DNA of 64,000 bases from Ralstonia soli (GTDB taxonomy: Bacteria > Pseudomonadota > Gammaproteobacteria > Burkholderiales > Burkholderiaceae). Each line of letters starts with the position of its first letter. Position 1 is the stretch's first letter. The notes below the pieces were generated by a model that saw nothing but the letters and a program-made list of their open reading frames with translations, did not search any database and was not told the DNA's origin. Shown here piece after piece: positions 8,912 through 17,841 of this stretch. The DNA lies in assembly GCF_023955655.1 (NCBI RefSeq), contig NZ_JAMXHT010000005.1, forward strand, positions 187,462 through 251,461, in the 5' to 3' direction. A program made the translations under genes and the position numbers.

Positions 8912-9823
8912 ATGGACCTCAACCTCATCCACCTGTTCGTCGAGATCGTGGAAGCACGCAGCTTTACCGCCGCCGCGCAGAAGCTGGGCATGACGCGCTC
9001 GAACCTGAGCAACCGGCTGAAGGTGCTGGAGCGCGAGACGGGCGCGCAATTGTTGCGCCGCTCCACCCGCAGCCTGGAACTCACGCAGGCCGGCGAGACG
9101 CTCTTCGAGCACGGCCGCCGCATGCTGCAGGAGGTGGAGACCGCACGCGCATCCATTGACGGCCTCGGCCAGACCGTGCGCGGCCATGTGCGCGTAAGCG
9201 TGCCGACCGGCCTGGGGCGTTTCTTCCTGGGCGCCATGCTGCTGGAATTTGCGCGCGAGCACCCGAGCGTGACCTTGCGTGTGACCTTCAACAACCGCGT
9301 CAACGACCTGATTGCTTCGGAGATCGACGTGGCGTTCAAGATCACCTCTGCGCCGCCGCAGGACTCCATCGCGCGCGAAGTCTGCCCGATCGGCTGGAGC
9401 CTGTTCGCCACGCGCGCCTACCTCAAGGCCCACGGCCCTGTGACGACGCCGGAGGCGCTGGCCGGGCAGTCCATCGTATGTCCGCCCATGCCGGGGCGGC
9501 GCCTGACGCTGGCGCTTGCGCGCACCGTGCGCGGCAAGACCACGCAGCACAGCGTCACCGTCGAGCCCCGCATGCAGTCGGAAGATTTTCCGTTCCTGGC
9601 CGATGCGGTGGCGCGCGGCATGGCCATCGGCCTGCTGCCCAACTACGTCACGCGGGCCACCGCCACGCCGTTCGAGCGCGTGCTGCCGGCGTACGAGGTG
9701 GGCGGGCTGGGCACGCATCTCTACATCCTCACGTTGCCCAATCGCTATGCATCGCCGGCGATGCGGGCGCTGATCGATTTTGTGCGGACGCGGGTGAGCG
9801 CACAGGCTGAAGACTGGCAGTAA
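8912..9823 (+). CDS. LysR-family transcriptional regulator
   Basis: This 303-aa LysR regulator has an N-terminal winged helix-turn-helix (about residues 1-60, with FTAAAQKLGMTRSNLSNRLK). A substrate-binding domain follows, beginning near RGHVRVSVPTGLG. It is divergent from the acyl-CoA ligase gene and is followed 189 bases later by a molybdenum hydroxylase operon, so either could be its target. Two inverted repeats upstream (8835-8873) suggest autoregulation together with control of the ligase. The Shine-Dalgarno is weak (GGGG). The effector is unknown. Confidence 0.92.
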   Translation: MDLNLIHLFVEIVEARSFTAAAQKLGMTRSNLSNRLKVLERETGAQLLRRSTRSLELTQAGETLFEHGRRMLQEVETARASIDGLGQTVRGHVRVSVPTGLGRFFLGAMLLEFAREHPSVTLRVTFNNRVNDLIASEIDVAFKITSAPPQDSIAREVCPIGWSLFATRAYLKAHGPVTTPEALAGQSIVCPPMPGRRLTLALARTVRGKTTQHSVTVEPRMQSEDFPFLADAVARGMAIGLLPNYVTRATATPFERVLPAYEVGGLGTHLYILTLPNRYASPAMRALIDFVRTRVSAQAEDWQ

Positions 9824-10012
9824 TCCCGCGCGGATTGCTGCGTATGCGCAAAATAGTGCCAAGGCAGATAACGTACCCCGAATAGACGGTATCCATCACT
9901 TCGTCTTGTTTTGGGTCAAGGCGCACACCAAAATCGAAAGAGGCGGAGCCCGCTTCGCGCTTGGAGCTCCCCGCAATCTCTCCCCCGCCATCCTCCGATC
10001 GAGGAAGAATTC

Positions 10013-12847
10013 ATGCCGCTTACCCATCCGTCGCGCCGCGCTTTCCTCAAAGCGACTGTCGTGGCCGGCGTCTCGGTGTATATCGCACCGCTGGGCGGCC
10101 GCGCATTCGCGGCCCTGTTCGAAGACAAGATCCTCACCCCGGTCCAGTGGGACCCCAAGACGGGCACCCCCAAGTTCCGCATCGACGGCATTGCCAAGGT
10201 GACCGGCGACAAGGTCTTCGCGCGCGACATCCGCTCGCGCGACATGCCGCACTGGCCGCAGCAGCAATCGCACGCGTTCATCCTGCGCACCACGCTGGCC
10301 GACCGCACGTACGAAGGCTTCGACCTGAGCCTGCTGGGCGATGAGCTCAAGCCCGATCGCGTGGTCACCGCAGATGATCTTGCGCGCGACGGCGTCGTCT
10401 TTCCCGCCTTCTATGGCGAAGACATGCTCTTGCCCACCGGCAAGACGCCCGCGTATCTGGGCCATGCGGTCGCCATCCTGATCTATCACGACTTCGCGCG
10501 CTTCCGCTTTGCGAAAGACAAGCTCAAGTTCCAGGACAAGATCATCCGCTACGGCGCGCAGACCGGCCCGCTGGAGCGCGACCCGTGGGGCACCTTCCGC
10601 TTCGTGCGTGTGGGCGGCGCTGGGCCGTATGACGACGATGTGTTCTCCAGCCTGAAGAACGCCCCGGTCTTCCCGAGCATGATGCGCAAGCACGAGCCCG
10701 TGTGGCCCGATGGTGTGGACCATGGCAAGCTCGGCGAGCAGGGCATCTTCCACGCCAACCAGATCGCCGCGGAGCTCGACAAGCCGCCCGCCGACTGGCT
10801 GGTGCTCGAGCGCGAGTACAACACGCAATCCATCGACACCGCCGCGCTGGAAGCCGACAACGCCAACTGCTGGTACGACAGCACCACGCAGACGCTGCAC
10901 ATGGTCGTGCCCACGCAAAGCCCGGTGGAAGTGGGCGAGAGCGCGGCCGAGATGCTGGCCAAGGCCAAGGGTGCGTTCCCCGTGAAGCAGGTGATCGTGC
11001 ATCCGTGCTACACGGTCGGCTACGGCTCGAAAGACCACTACAACTTCCCGTTCTACGGGCTCGTGACGGCGCTGTATGCCGAAGGCAAGCCGGTGCGCCT
11101 GGCCAACGACCGCTACGAGCAGTTCCAGACCTCCATCAAGCGGCACGCGTTCAAGATGCGCTACCGCATCGCGGTGGACAAGAAGACGGGGCTGTTCCAA
11201 TCGTTCCAAGGCCACTTCGAGGCCAATGGCGGCGGGCGGGCGAACTTCTCGCCGTCGGTGGCGATGGTGGGCGCGACGGCTGCGCAGTCGATCTACTACT
11301 TCCCGAAGAACGACCTGACCGCCGTGGCGATTGCCTCGCGCGCCATCGACGCGGGCTCCGCACGCGGCTACGGCACGCTGCAGAGCATGGCCGCCACCGA
11401 GGTGATGGTCGATGAGTTTGCCGAGCAGCTCAAGCTCGATCCGATCGAGTTCCGCCTGAAGAACGCACTGCGCTCGGGCATGAAGAACACGCAGGGCGCG
11501 ATTCCTGCCGGCGCCATCCGCGTGGATGAAGTGCTGGAAGCGGCCAAGGTGCATCCGCTGTGGGTGAACCGCGCCAAGAAAAAGGCCGAGTTTGAAGCGG
11601 CCCATCCGGGCAAGCGCTATGGCGTGGGCTTTGCGTGCGTGCAGAAGGACTTCGGCACCGGCGCCGAGGCGTCGTTCGCCAAGGTGGAAATCCGCGCCGA
11701 TGGGCAGATCGCACTGCACCACGTGGCGGCGGAAATCGGCACCGGCATGTCGACCTCGCAGGCGATTGCCGTGGCGCGCTGGCTGGGCCGCCCGGCATCG
11801 GAGGTGCGCGTGGCGGTGACGGAGTGGCCGGACCTGCCCGTCGTCACCAGTGGCGACCCGTACCTAATGAGCCAGGCCGATCAGGACAAGGCATCGGCCA
11901 ACCCGCGGTGGTCTCCGGCGTATGCGTCGCCGGCCAGCGCGACCAACTCGGCGTACTACTTCACGCACAGCACGCGTGAGGCGGCGCGCATCATCTTCAT
12001 GCATGGCCTGTGGCCGGCGGCGATGGCGATCTGGAGCCAGGGCATCGGCGGTGGCCAGGCAGCATCCTTGGTGGTGCGTGTGGAAGATGCGCGCTGGGTG
12101 GACGGCAAGCTCTCGGCCGGCGGCCTGGAGGCGCTGCCCTACGAGCGGATCGTCAAGAAGGCGCACGAGCTGGGCCTGGTGACAGGCGCGGTGGTGCACG
12201 TGTTCAACCGCTGGCAGTGGAGCGAGGCCGATTTCGAGGTGAACGGCGCGGCCACGCGCGTGCCGATCGATGGCCTGTCCGTGCGCTACGGCGAGGGCGC
12301 CGATGCTGCCCGCAAGGCCAGGATGACGACGGCCGGCGGCTACCACGTGCTCGATCGCAAGAAGGTGTATATCGCGCCCACGCAGCGCAACAACGCAAGC
12401 GTCACGTACTACAGCGCGGTCGGTACGCTGGTCGAGCTGTCGGTGCACGAGGCCAGCGGCAAGGTGGATCTGCTCTCGCACCACACGATCATGGAATGCG
12501 GCACGCAGATTTCGCCGCAGCTCGTGTCGGGGCAGTTGCAGGGTGGGCTGGCCATGGGCATTGGCCACGCGCTGCACGAAGCGCTGCCGCTGTACGAAGA
12601 CGGCCCCGGCAACGGCACCTGGAACTTCAACCGCTACCAGCTGCCGCGCGCCAAGGACGTGGCCGTGTGGACGCAGACCGGGACGGTGCTGCCGCCCGTG
12701 TCGGAAACCGATCCGCCCAAGGGCATCGCCGAGGTGGTGATGATCCCGGTGGTGGGCGCCATTGTGAACGGCATCGCGCATGCCATCGGACACCGCTTCA
12801 CCAGCCTGCCAGTGACCGCGGAAAAGATTCAGGAGATATTGACATGA
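10013..12847 (+). CDS. Molybdopterin-binding large subunit of a periplasmic aldehyde dehydrogenase/hydroxylase
   Basis: This xanthine-oxidase-family catalytic subunit has 944 aa. The ATG at 10013 is chosen over an in-frame start at 9911 because it gives a Tat signal peptide (SRRAFLK, hydrophobic stretch, cleavage near GRAFA) and has GAGGAAG upstream. The Mo-cofactor domains follow; the active-site Glu is expected in KGIAEVVMIP near residue 910. It is followed by a 2Fe-2S subunit (ATGA overlap) and a tri-haem cytochrome c lipoprotein (TGATG overlap), so electrons should flow Mo, Fe-S, haem and then the respiratory chain. Known relatives are the membrane-linked aldehyde dehydrogenases and isoquinoline 1-oxidoreductase. 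The true substrate is unknown. No cofactor-insertion chaperone gene (XdhC type) is adjacent. Confidence 0.9.
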   Translation: MPLTHPSRRAFLKATVVAGVSVYIAPLGGRAFAALFEDKILTPVQWDPKTGTPKFRIDGIAKVTGDKVFARDIRSRDMPHWPQQQSHAFILRTTLADRTYEGFDLSLLGDELKPDRVVTADDLARDGVVFPAFYGEDMLLPTGKTPAYLGHAVAILIYHDFARFRFAKDKLKFQDKIIRYGAQTGPLERDPWGTFRFVRVGGAGPYDDDVFSSLKNAPVFPSMMRKHEPVWPDGVDHGKLGEQGIFHANQIAAELDKPPADWLVLEREYNTQSIDTAALEADNANCWYDSTTQTLHMVVPTQSPVEVGESAAEMLAKAKGAFPVKQVIVHPCYTVGYGSKDHYNFPFYGLVTALYAEGKPVRLANDRYEQFQTSIKRHAFKMRYRIAVDKKTGLFQSFQGHFEANGGGRANFSPSVAMVGATAAQSIYYFPKNDLTAVAIASRAIDAGSARGYGTLQSMAATEVMVDEFAEQLKLDPIEFRLKNALRSGMKNTQGAIPAGAIRVDEVLEAAKVHPLWVNRAKKKAEFEAAHPGKRYGVGFACVQKDFGTGAEASFAKVEIRADGQIALHHVAAEIGTGMSTSQAIAVARWLGRPASEVRVAVTEWPDLPVVTSGDPYLMSQADQDKASANPRWSPAYASPASATNSAYYFTHSTREAARIIFMHGLWPAAMAIWSQGIGGGQAASLVVRVEDARWVDGKLSAGGLEALPYERIVKKAHELGLVTGAVVHVFNRWQWSEADFEVNGAATRVPIDGLSVRYGEGADAARKARMTTAGGYHVLDRKKVYIAPTQRNNASVTYYSAVGTLVELSVHEASGKVDLLSHHTIMECGTQISPQLVSGQLQGGLAMGIGHALHEALPLYEDGPGNGTWNFNRYQLPRAKDVAVWTQTGTVLPPVSETDPPKGIAEVVMIPVVGAIVNGIAHAIGHRFTSLPVTAEKIQEILT

Positions 12848-13416
12848 CCGCCGGCATGAACAGCACGACCATCACAACGCAACCGCTTACCGTGCACATC
12901 AACGGCAAGGACGTCGGGCCCACGCAGGTGCCCGAGGGCCTGATGATGATCGACTTCCTGCACGAGTACGCAGGCCTGACGGGCTCGCGCCTGGGCTGCG
13001 GCCAGGGCGTGTGCCGCGCATGCACGGTCATCCTCGACAAGCCCGATGGCACCAGCGAAGAGGTGCGCACGTGCATCACCGGCGCGCATTTCTTCCAGAA
13101 CAAGAAGGTGCGCACCGTGGAAGGCCACGCCAAGCGCGACGAGAGAGGTGAAGTGGTTGCGCTCTCCCCCGTGCAGCAGAAGTTCCTGGAGCATTTCAGC
13201 TTCCAGTGCGGCTACTGCACGCCGGGCTTCGTCAATGGTGCGACGGTGCTGGTCGAGCGCCTCAAGCGCGAGCCGGTGGCGCGCGACAAGCTCGACGACA
13301 CCATCACCGAAGCGCTGAACGACCACATCTGCCGCTGCACCGGTTACGTGCGCTATTTCGAGGCCGTGAAGGACGTGGTGCTGAGCACGCCCGGAACCAT
13401 CAAGGACGGCAAGTGA
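12844..13416 (+). CDS. 2Fe-2S subunit of the molybdenum hydroxylase
   Basis: This 190-aa electron-transfer subunit has two 2Fe-2S clusters. The plant-ferredoxin-type site is CGQGVCRAC (C-x4-C-x2-C), and the C-terminal site uses CGYCTPG together with CRCTGY. It has no signal peptide, so it is probably exported folded with the Tat-tagged large subunit. It is longer than the usual 150-165 aa because of a segment between the two cluster domains (about residues 70-110) that contains FFQNKKVRTVEGHAK. The start forms an ATGA overlap with the large subunit stop, which rules out the long upstream extension of this frame. Confidence 0.92.
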   Translation: MTAGMNSTTITTQPLTVHINGKDVGPTQVPEGLMMIDFLHEYAGLTGSRLGCGQGVCRACTVILDKPDGTSEEVRTCITGAHFFQNKKVRTVEGHAKRDERGEVVALSPVQQKFLEHFSFQCGYCTPGFVNGATVLVERLKREPVARDKLDDTITEALNDHICRCTGYVRYFEAVKDVVLSTPGTIKDGK

Positions 13417-14693
13417 TGCAGATGCCCCAACTCATCCAACTGACGCGTCGGGCTCTGGCGCCGCTGGTGGCCGCCGCCATGCTGGCCGCCTGCGGCGACC
13501 GCTCCAGCGACATCCCGCCCGCTGCCGATCAGCCGCCGCCTGCCAAGCTGACCGGGGCTGACCTGATTGCCCGTGGCCGCTACCTCGTGCGCGCCGCTGA
13601 TTGCGCGGCCTGTCACACGGCCAAGGATGGTGCGCCGTTCGCGGGCGGCGTACCGCTGGCCTCGCCGTTCGGTACGTTCTACGGCACCAACATCACGCCT
13701 GACAAGGAACACGGCATCGGCAAGTGGAGCGCTGACGATTTCTACAAGGCGCTGCACGATGGCGTGACGCCGGACAAGCACCTGTATCCGGCGATGCCGT
13801 ACACGTCGTATCGCGGCCTGTCGCGCGGCGATACCGATGCGATGTACGCCTACCTGACGCAGCAGGTGAAGCCCGTGGCCGCCGTCAACCGCGAGCACGA
13901 GCTGCGCTTCCCGTACAACATCCGCATCGCCATGGCGGGCTGGAACGTGTTCTTCCTCAAGAACGCGCTGCCCGATGCGTCGGTCGGCAATGCGGCGGCG
14001 TGGCAGCGTGGGCGGTATCTGGCCAACGCGCTGGGCCACTGTGCGGAGTGCCACAGCCCGCGCGGCTTTGCCGGTCAGCTCGATGCCGGCAAGCCGCTCG
14101 CCGGCGCTGCACTGGGCCGCGTGGTCGCACCCGATATCACGCCCGCCGGCCTGGCGGCTCGCGGCTGGACGCAGGCCGATCTGCAGACGTTCTTTGGCGT
14201 CGGTATCGCCCCGCAGGGCTCGGCCTTTGGCGAGATGTACCCGGTGGTCCACCTGAGCACGCAGTACCTGAACCAGGCAGACCTGGGCGCGTTGGCGACG
14301 TATCTGCTGGGCGACAAGGCACCCGCACCGCAGCCGCTCAAGCCAGTGGCCGCCACGGCGGACAACGCTGACCAGCTCAAGGCCGGCCGCGCGCACTACC
14401 TGGCCGTCTGTGCCGGTTGTCATGGCCGCGATGGCGAGGGGAAGCCGCACGTTGCCGTGCCGATGCTGGGCAACGCCACCGTGCGCAATGCCGATGCGCA
14501 CAACCTGCTCGTCTCGATGCTCGATGGCATTGAAGCGCAGCGCTTCCCGGGTACGGAAGCCATGCAGGACATGCCCGGCTTTGCGCAGATGAACGACACG
14601 GAACTGGCCGCGCTCGCCAACTACCTACGCACCAGCTTTGGCGGCCAGCCCGCTGATGTCACCGCAGACAAGGTGAAGGGTTTGCGGCAGTAG
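13416..14693 (+). CDS. Tri-haem cytochrome c lipoprotein, electron acceptor of the molybdenum hydroxylase
   Basis: This 425-aa protein has three c-type haem sites, CAACH, CAECH and CAGCH, one per domain, as in the cytochrome subunits of membrane alcohol and aldehyde dehydrogenases. The N-terminus is a hydrophobic signal ending in a lipobox-like MLAACGD, suggesting a lipid anchor in the periplasm. The ATG overlaps the previous stop as TGATG. It ends the operon; a strong terminator follows about 20 bases after the stop. The sequence implies transfer of electrons from the Fe-S subunit to quinone or a terminal oxidase. Confidence 0.93.
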   Translation: MQMPQLIQLTRRALAPLVAAAMLAACGDRSSDIPPAADQPPPAKLTGADLIARGRYLVRAADCAACHTAKDGAPFAGGVPLASPFGTFYGTNITPDKEHGIGKWSADDFYKALHDGVTPDKHLYPAMPYTSYRGLSRGDTDAMYAYLTQQVKPVAAVNREHELRFPYNIRIAMAGWNVFFLKNALPDASVGNAAAWQRGRYLANALGHCAECHSPRGFAGQLDAGKPLAGAALGRVVAPDITPAGLAARGWTQADLQTFFGVGIAPQGSAFGEMYPVVHLSTQYLNQADLGALATYLLGDKAPAPQPLKPVAATADNADQLKAGRAHYLAVCAGCHGRDGEGKPHVAVPMLGNATVRNADAHNLLVSMLDGIEAQRFPGTEAMQDMPGFAQMNDTELAALANYLRTSFGGQPADVTADKVKGLRQ

Positions 14694-14712
14694 GCGGCCC
14701 GCCTGAAGCGAC

Positions 14713-14749
14713 AAAAGCCCGCCCCGGTGTGATGCCCGGGCGGGCTTTT
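14713..14749. terminator. Strong rho-independent terminator (works both ways by sequence)
   Basis: A perfect 12-bp stem, AAAAGCCCGCCC with GGGCGGGCTTTT, encloses a 13-base loop. The A and T tracts make it symmetric. It closes the molybdenum hydroxylase operon and isolates the downstream fluoride riboswitch. Confidence 0.93.
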
Positions 14750-14814
14750 CTTTGGGCGCGCGGACGTTGTGGCCGGGTTGTGACCGGGGCCACCTTCAGG
14801 CACAATCTCGAACC

Positions 14815-14887
14815 TTGTGGAGATGGCATGCCTCCCTTAACCGCCGGTTAGCGAACAACGAAGCCGGCTGATGATGCCTACAAGTTC
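14815..14887 (+). ncRNA. Fluoride riboswitch (crcB motif)
   Basis: The stretch contains the crcB-motif hallmarks in order: GGAGATGGCAT, GCCTCCC, TTAACCGCC, a variable hairpin (CCGGTTAGCGAACAACGAAGCCGG region), then GCTGATGATGCCTAC. GGCAT at the front can pair with ATGCC at the end to form the family pseudoknot. It lies about 80 bases before the start of a CLC-F antiporter, the typical target. Known function: binding of fluoride with Mg2+ turns on fluoride-export genes. Boundaries are approximate. Confidence 0.93.
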
Positions 14888-14964
14888 CTGAGTCAGGGAA
14901 GTTGTGGGCACACGTTCATACGACGTCCTGTCGCTCAGGTTTGAGTTCTTCGAATCTGGTCATC

Positions 14965-16239
14965 ATGAAGACATTGATCTCGCGCCTTGAGCCGCTGCTC
15001 ATGCTGCCGTATCTGCTGCGCTGGCTCGCGTTGGGCTCGCTGGTTGGCGTGCTTGCCGGGCTGGGCTCGGCGGTGCTGCTGCTGGCACTCGACTGGGCAA
15101 CCAATACGCGCACCGCGCACCCATGGATGCTGTGGTTCCTGCCGGTGGCCGGTCTTGCCGTGGGCTTGCTCTATCACTACACCGGGCGCTCGGTGGAGGG
15201 CGGCAACAACCTGCTGATCGACGAGATCCACGACCCCAAGCGCGTCGTGCCCAAGCGCATGGCGCCGCTCATCCTGCTTGGCACGGTCGTTACGCACCTG
15301 TTCGGCGGCTCGGCCGGGCGCGAGGGGACGGCGGTCCAGATGGGCGGCAGTTTTGCTGACTATCTGACGCGGTTGTTTTCGCTCGCGCCGGAGGACCGGC
15401 GCATCCTGCTGATGGCAGGTATCAGTGCGGGTTTTGCCTCGGTGTTCGGCACGCCGCTGGCGGGCGCCGTGTTCGGGCTGGAAGTGCTTGCCATTGGGCG
15501 CCTGCGCTATGACGCGATCCTGCCGTGCTTCATCGCGGCCATCGTGGGCGATCTGGTGCCGCCGCTGGTGGGTGTGCACCACACGCCGTACGCGATCCCG
15601 TTTGTGCCGCATCTCACGCCGCTGGCGATTGGCGCGGTGGTGCTGGCGGGCATCGTGTTCGGGCTGGCCGGGATGACGTTCGCGGCATTGACGCACCGGC
15701 TCAGCCGCGTGTTGAAGCACCACATTGCGTTTGGCCCGCTGCGGCCCGTGCTGGGGGGGTGTGTGGTCGTGGCGGCAGCGTTGGCGCTGGGCACCGACAA
15801 GTACCTGGGCCTGGGCATTCCCGTCATCGTGGATGCGTTCCATAACCCGTTGCCCGCTTATGACTTTGCCGGCAAGGCCGCCTTCACCATCGTGACGCTG
15901 GCGTCGGGCTTCAAGGGCGGTGAGGTGACGCCACTGTTCTACATCGGCGCGACGCTGGGCAATGCGCTGGGCTATGTGTTGCCGCTGCCGTTCCCGCTGC
16001 TGGCGGGTCTCGGGTTTGTGGCGGTGTTTGCCGGTGCGGCCAACACGCCGATCGCATCGACGCTGATGGCGATGGAGCTCTTTGGCCCCGAGGTCGGCAC
16101 GTTTGCCGGCATTGCGTGTGTGGTGAGCTATCTCTTTTCAGGCCACACCGGCATCTATCACGCGCAGCGCATCGGCCATGCGAAGCGCCCGTCCGAACCC
16201 GAGCCAACTGCCGAGCCTACCGAGCGCGCTCAGCCCTGA
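14965..16239 (+). CDS. CLC-F-type fluoride/proton antiporter
   Basis: This 424-aa CLC-family membrane protein has about ten hydrophobic helices. It carries the changes known for the fluoride-specific CLC-F branch. GNNLLIDEI replaces the chloride-selectivity GSGIP, the second motif is GREGTAVQMGG rather than GREGP, and the third is GFKGGEVTPLFYIGA. It should export cytoplasmic fluoride in exchange for protons. The ATG at 14965 is preferred to an in-frame start at 14902 because membrane segment 1 begins right after it. The fluoride riboswitch upstream supports both function and regulation. The C-terminus is short and lacks CBS domains. Confidence 0.93.
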   Translation: MKTLISRLEPLLMLPYLLRWLALGSLVGVLAGLGSAVLLLALDWATNTRTAHPWMLWFLPVAGLAVGLLYHYTGRSVEGGNNLLIDEIHDPKRVVPKRMAPLILLGTVVTHLFGGSAGREGTAVQMGGSFADYLTRLFSLAPEDRRILLMAGISAGFASVFGTPLAGAVFGLEVLAIGRLRYDAILPCFIAAIVGDLVPPLVGVHHTPYAIPFVPHLTPLAIGAVVLAGIVFGLAGMTFAALTHRLSRVLKHHIAFGPLRPVLGGCVVVAAALALGTDKYLGLGIPVIVDAFHNPLPAYDFAGKAAFTIVTLASGFKGGEVTPLFYIGATLGNALGYVLPLPFPLLAGLGFVAVFAGAANTPIASTLMAMELFGPEVGTFAGIACVVSYLFSGHTGIYHAQRIGHAKRPSEPEPTAEPTERAQP

Positions 16240-16264
16240 TCTGGTGCGGGCGCTGTGACTCCAA

Positions 16265-16975
16265 TCAGCGGCCGTACATTCGTTCGCACAGCGCCGCACT
16301 CGCCCCAAGCTTGCGCGACAGATCGGAGGCCGCCTGCAGTTGCAGCGCGACGCACTCGCCCGAACCGCGCGCGGCTTCCAGCCGGGATGCAGCGCCCGAT
16401 AGCGTCAGCGCCGCCATGAACTTGTCGCCGGAACCAAACACCGGGGTAGCGAATGCCGCGGTGTGCTGATCGCGCGCGCCCGACGTGAACATCGGCAGCG
16501 CGGGCGCTTCGTCATACAGCGCTTCGCCCAGGCCCCAGTAGCGCAGCACATGACTGATGGCGGTGTCGTCCAGCGGCAGCGAGGTGCCGGGCAGGCGCGT
16601 TTCGCGTAGGCCTTCCGATGGCTCGGCGCGGAACAGGCACAGCCGCCGGCCGTGATCGATGACGTAGTACGATGCGCTCTCCCGCGTGGCCGCCGCCAGC
16701 GCATGCAGCGCCGGTTCCACCACGGAAGACAAGTGGAAGGACTGTTCGTAGAGCTTGCCCAGATACAGCAGGCGCGGCCCGAGCGAATAGGCGCCGGCCT
16801 CCGAGCGAATGACATAGCTCATGCGCTCCAGCGAGTTCATCAGCCGATACACCGTGGTCTTGTGCATGCCCGAGGCCTGCGCCAGGGCCGCGAGAGACAA
16901 GGCTTCCGCCCCCGGCTTGAAGCAATCCAGCAAGGCCAAGGCCTTTTCCACTGCGGCGACGCCGTCGTTTCCCAT
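16265..16975 (-). CDS. IclR-family transcriptional regulator
   Basis: This 236-aa regulator has an N-terminal winged helix (about residues 5-65, LSLAALAQASGMHKTTVYRLMNSL) and the IclR effector-binding GAF-like domain. A good GGGGAG site precedes the ATG. It is divergent from a catabolic block starting at 17146, and the shared 170-base region holds two mirror-image palindromes. It probably represses or activates that block in response to a pathway intermediate. Confidence 0.92.
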   Translation of the reverse strand: MGNDGVAAVEKALALLDCFKPGAEALSLAALAQASGMHKTTVYRLMNSLERMSYVIRSEAGAYSLGPRLLYLGKLYEQSFHLSSVVEPALHALAAATRESASYYVIDHGRRLCLFRAEPSEGLRETRLPGTSLPLDDTAISHVLRYWGLGEALYDEAPALPMFTSGARDQHTAAFATPVFGSGDKFMAALTLSGAASRLEAARGSGECVALQLQAASDLSRKLGASAALCERMYGR

Positions 16976-17006
16976 TCCCCACTCCCCGAACTGATGAACG
17001 ACGGAA

Positions 17007-17120
17007 TTGTACTATGTACAACGCTGTTGTACGTAACGAAAGGGTAAACGCTAGTGGATCGTCTCGGTTGCCGGGGCTATAGTGATTTCACTGAGTACAC
17101 CATCGTTGTACATAGTACAA
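17007..17120. promoter_or_regulatory. Paired palindromic operators for the IclR regulator
   Basis: TTGTAC-TAT-GTACAA lies at 17007-17021 and TTGTAC-ATA-GTACAA at 17106-17120. Each is a perfect 6-bp-arm palindrome, and the two are exact reverse complements of one another. A third half-site, GTTGTACGTAAC, is at 17026-17037. Site 1 is 31 bases from the IclR start and site 2 is 25 bases from the aldolase start. That placement suits control of both divergent promoters, with centres 99 bases apart allowing a DNA loop. Confidence 0.75.
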
Positions 17121-17145
17121 CTTCATCGACTGAGGCAGCGTTTCC

Positions 17146-17841
17146 ATGAGCACCCCTTCCCCTGTTTCCGCGATCGTTCGCGATATCCAGCGTGTTTCCC
17201 CTGAACTGGTTGAGGCGGCCGCCCGCTTCCAGGCCGCCATCCTGGCCGACGTGGCCGGCCGCCGCGGCACATTGAACAGCCGCGTCAAGCCGCTGTCGTC
17301 GACCATGAAAGTGGCCGGCCCGGCGATCACGGTCGAGGTGCGCCCCGGCGACAACCTGGCCATTCACGCTGCCCTGGCCGTTGCCAAGCCCGGCGATGTG
17401 ATCGTTGTGGACGGCAAGGGCGACCAGAGCTGCGCCCTGATCGGCGAGATCATGACCACGCAGGCACACACCACGGGCATCGCCGGGTTTGTGATCGACG
17501 GCGCGGTGCGCGACTCGCACGAGCTGGCGCACGGCACGTTCCCGATCTTCTCCGCCGGGCTCAACCCGTGCGGCCCGACCAAGAGCGTGGCGGGGCGCGT
17601 GAATCTGCCTGTGTCCGTTGCCGGTGCGACGGTGCACCCGGGCGATCTGGTGGTGGGCGATGCGGATGGCGTGGTCGTCATCCCGCGTGAAGACGTCGAG
17701 CGCATTCTCGTGCTCGCACAGAAGAAGGTGGATGCGGAGGCCGCCCGCATTGCCGCCATCCGCAAGGGCGACACGCGCCCGGGCTGGCTGGAAAAGGAAC
17801 TGCGCGCTGCAGGCATGCTGGCCGAAGGCGAGGTCCTGTGA
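17146..17841 (+). CDS. RraA-family aldolase (4-hydroxy-4-methyl-2-oxoglutarate / CHA aldolase-like)
   Basis: This 231-aa protein is of the RraA/HMG-aldolase fold. In catabolic members it is a metal-dependent class II aldolase that releases pyruvate from a 4-hydroxy-2-oxo acid. The metal/pyruvate-binding signature is visible as GEIMTTQAHTTGIAGF followed by VIDGAVRDSHEL with the conserved Asp-Gly and Arg-Asp. Context (lactonase, hydroxyacid dehydrogenase, permeases) favours an aldolase rather than the RNase E inhibitor RraA. It is first in the IclR-regulated row, with a palindromic operator just upstream, and its stop is coupled (TGATG) to the next gene. Confidence 0.88.
   Translation: MSTPSPVSAIVRDIQRVSPELVEAAARFQAAILADVAGRRGTLNSRVKPLSSTMKVAGPAITVEVRPGDNLAIHAALAVAKPGDVIVVDGKGDQSCALIGEIMTTQAHTTGIAGFVIDGAVRDSHELAHGTFPIFSAGLNPCGPTKSVAGRVNLPVSVAGATVHPGDLVVGDADGVVVIPREDVERILVLAQKKVDAEAARIAAIRKGDTRPGWLEKELRAAGMLAEGEVL

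Noticed and set aside
9911-10012. 34-codon N-terminal extension of the molybdenum hydroxylase large subunit
   Set aside because: It would place residues before a clear Tat signal; the ATG at 10013 has a GAGGAAG site.
12010-12843. Long upstream extension of the 2Fe-2S subunit frame
   Set aside because: It lies inside the large subunit gene in another frame and is Gly/Arg-rich shadow translation; the real start is the ATGA overlap at 12844.
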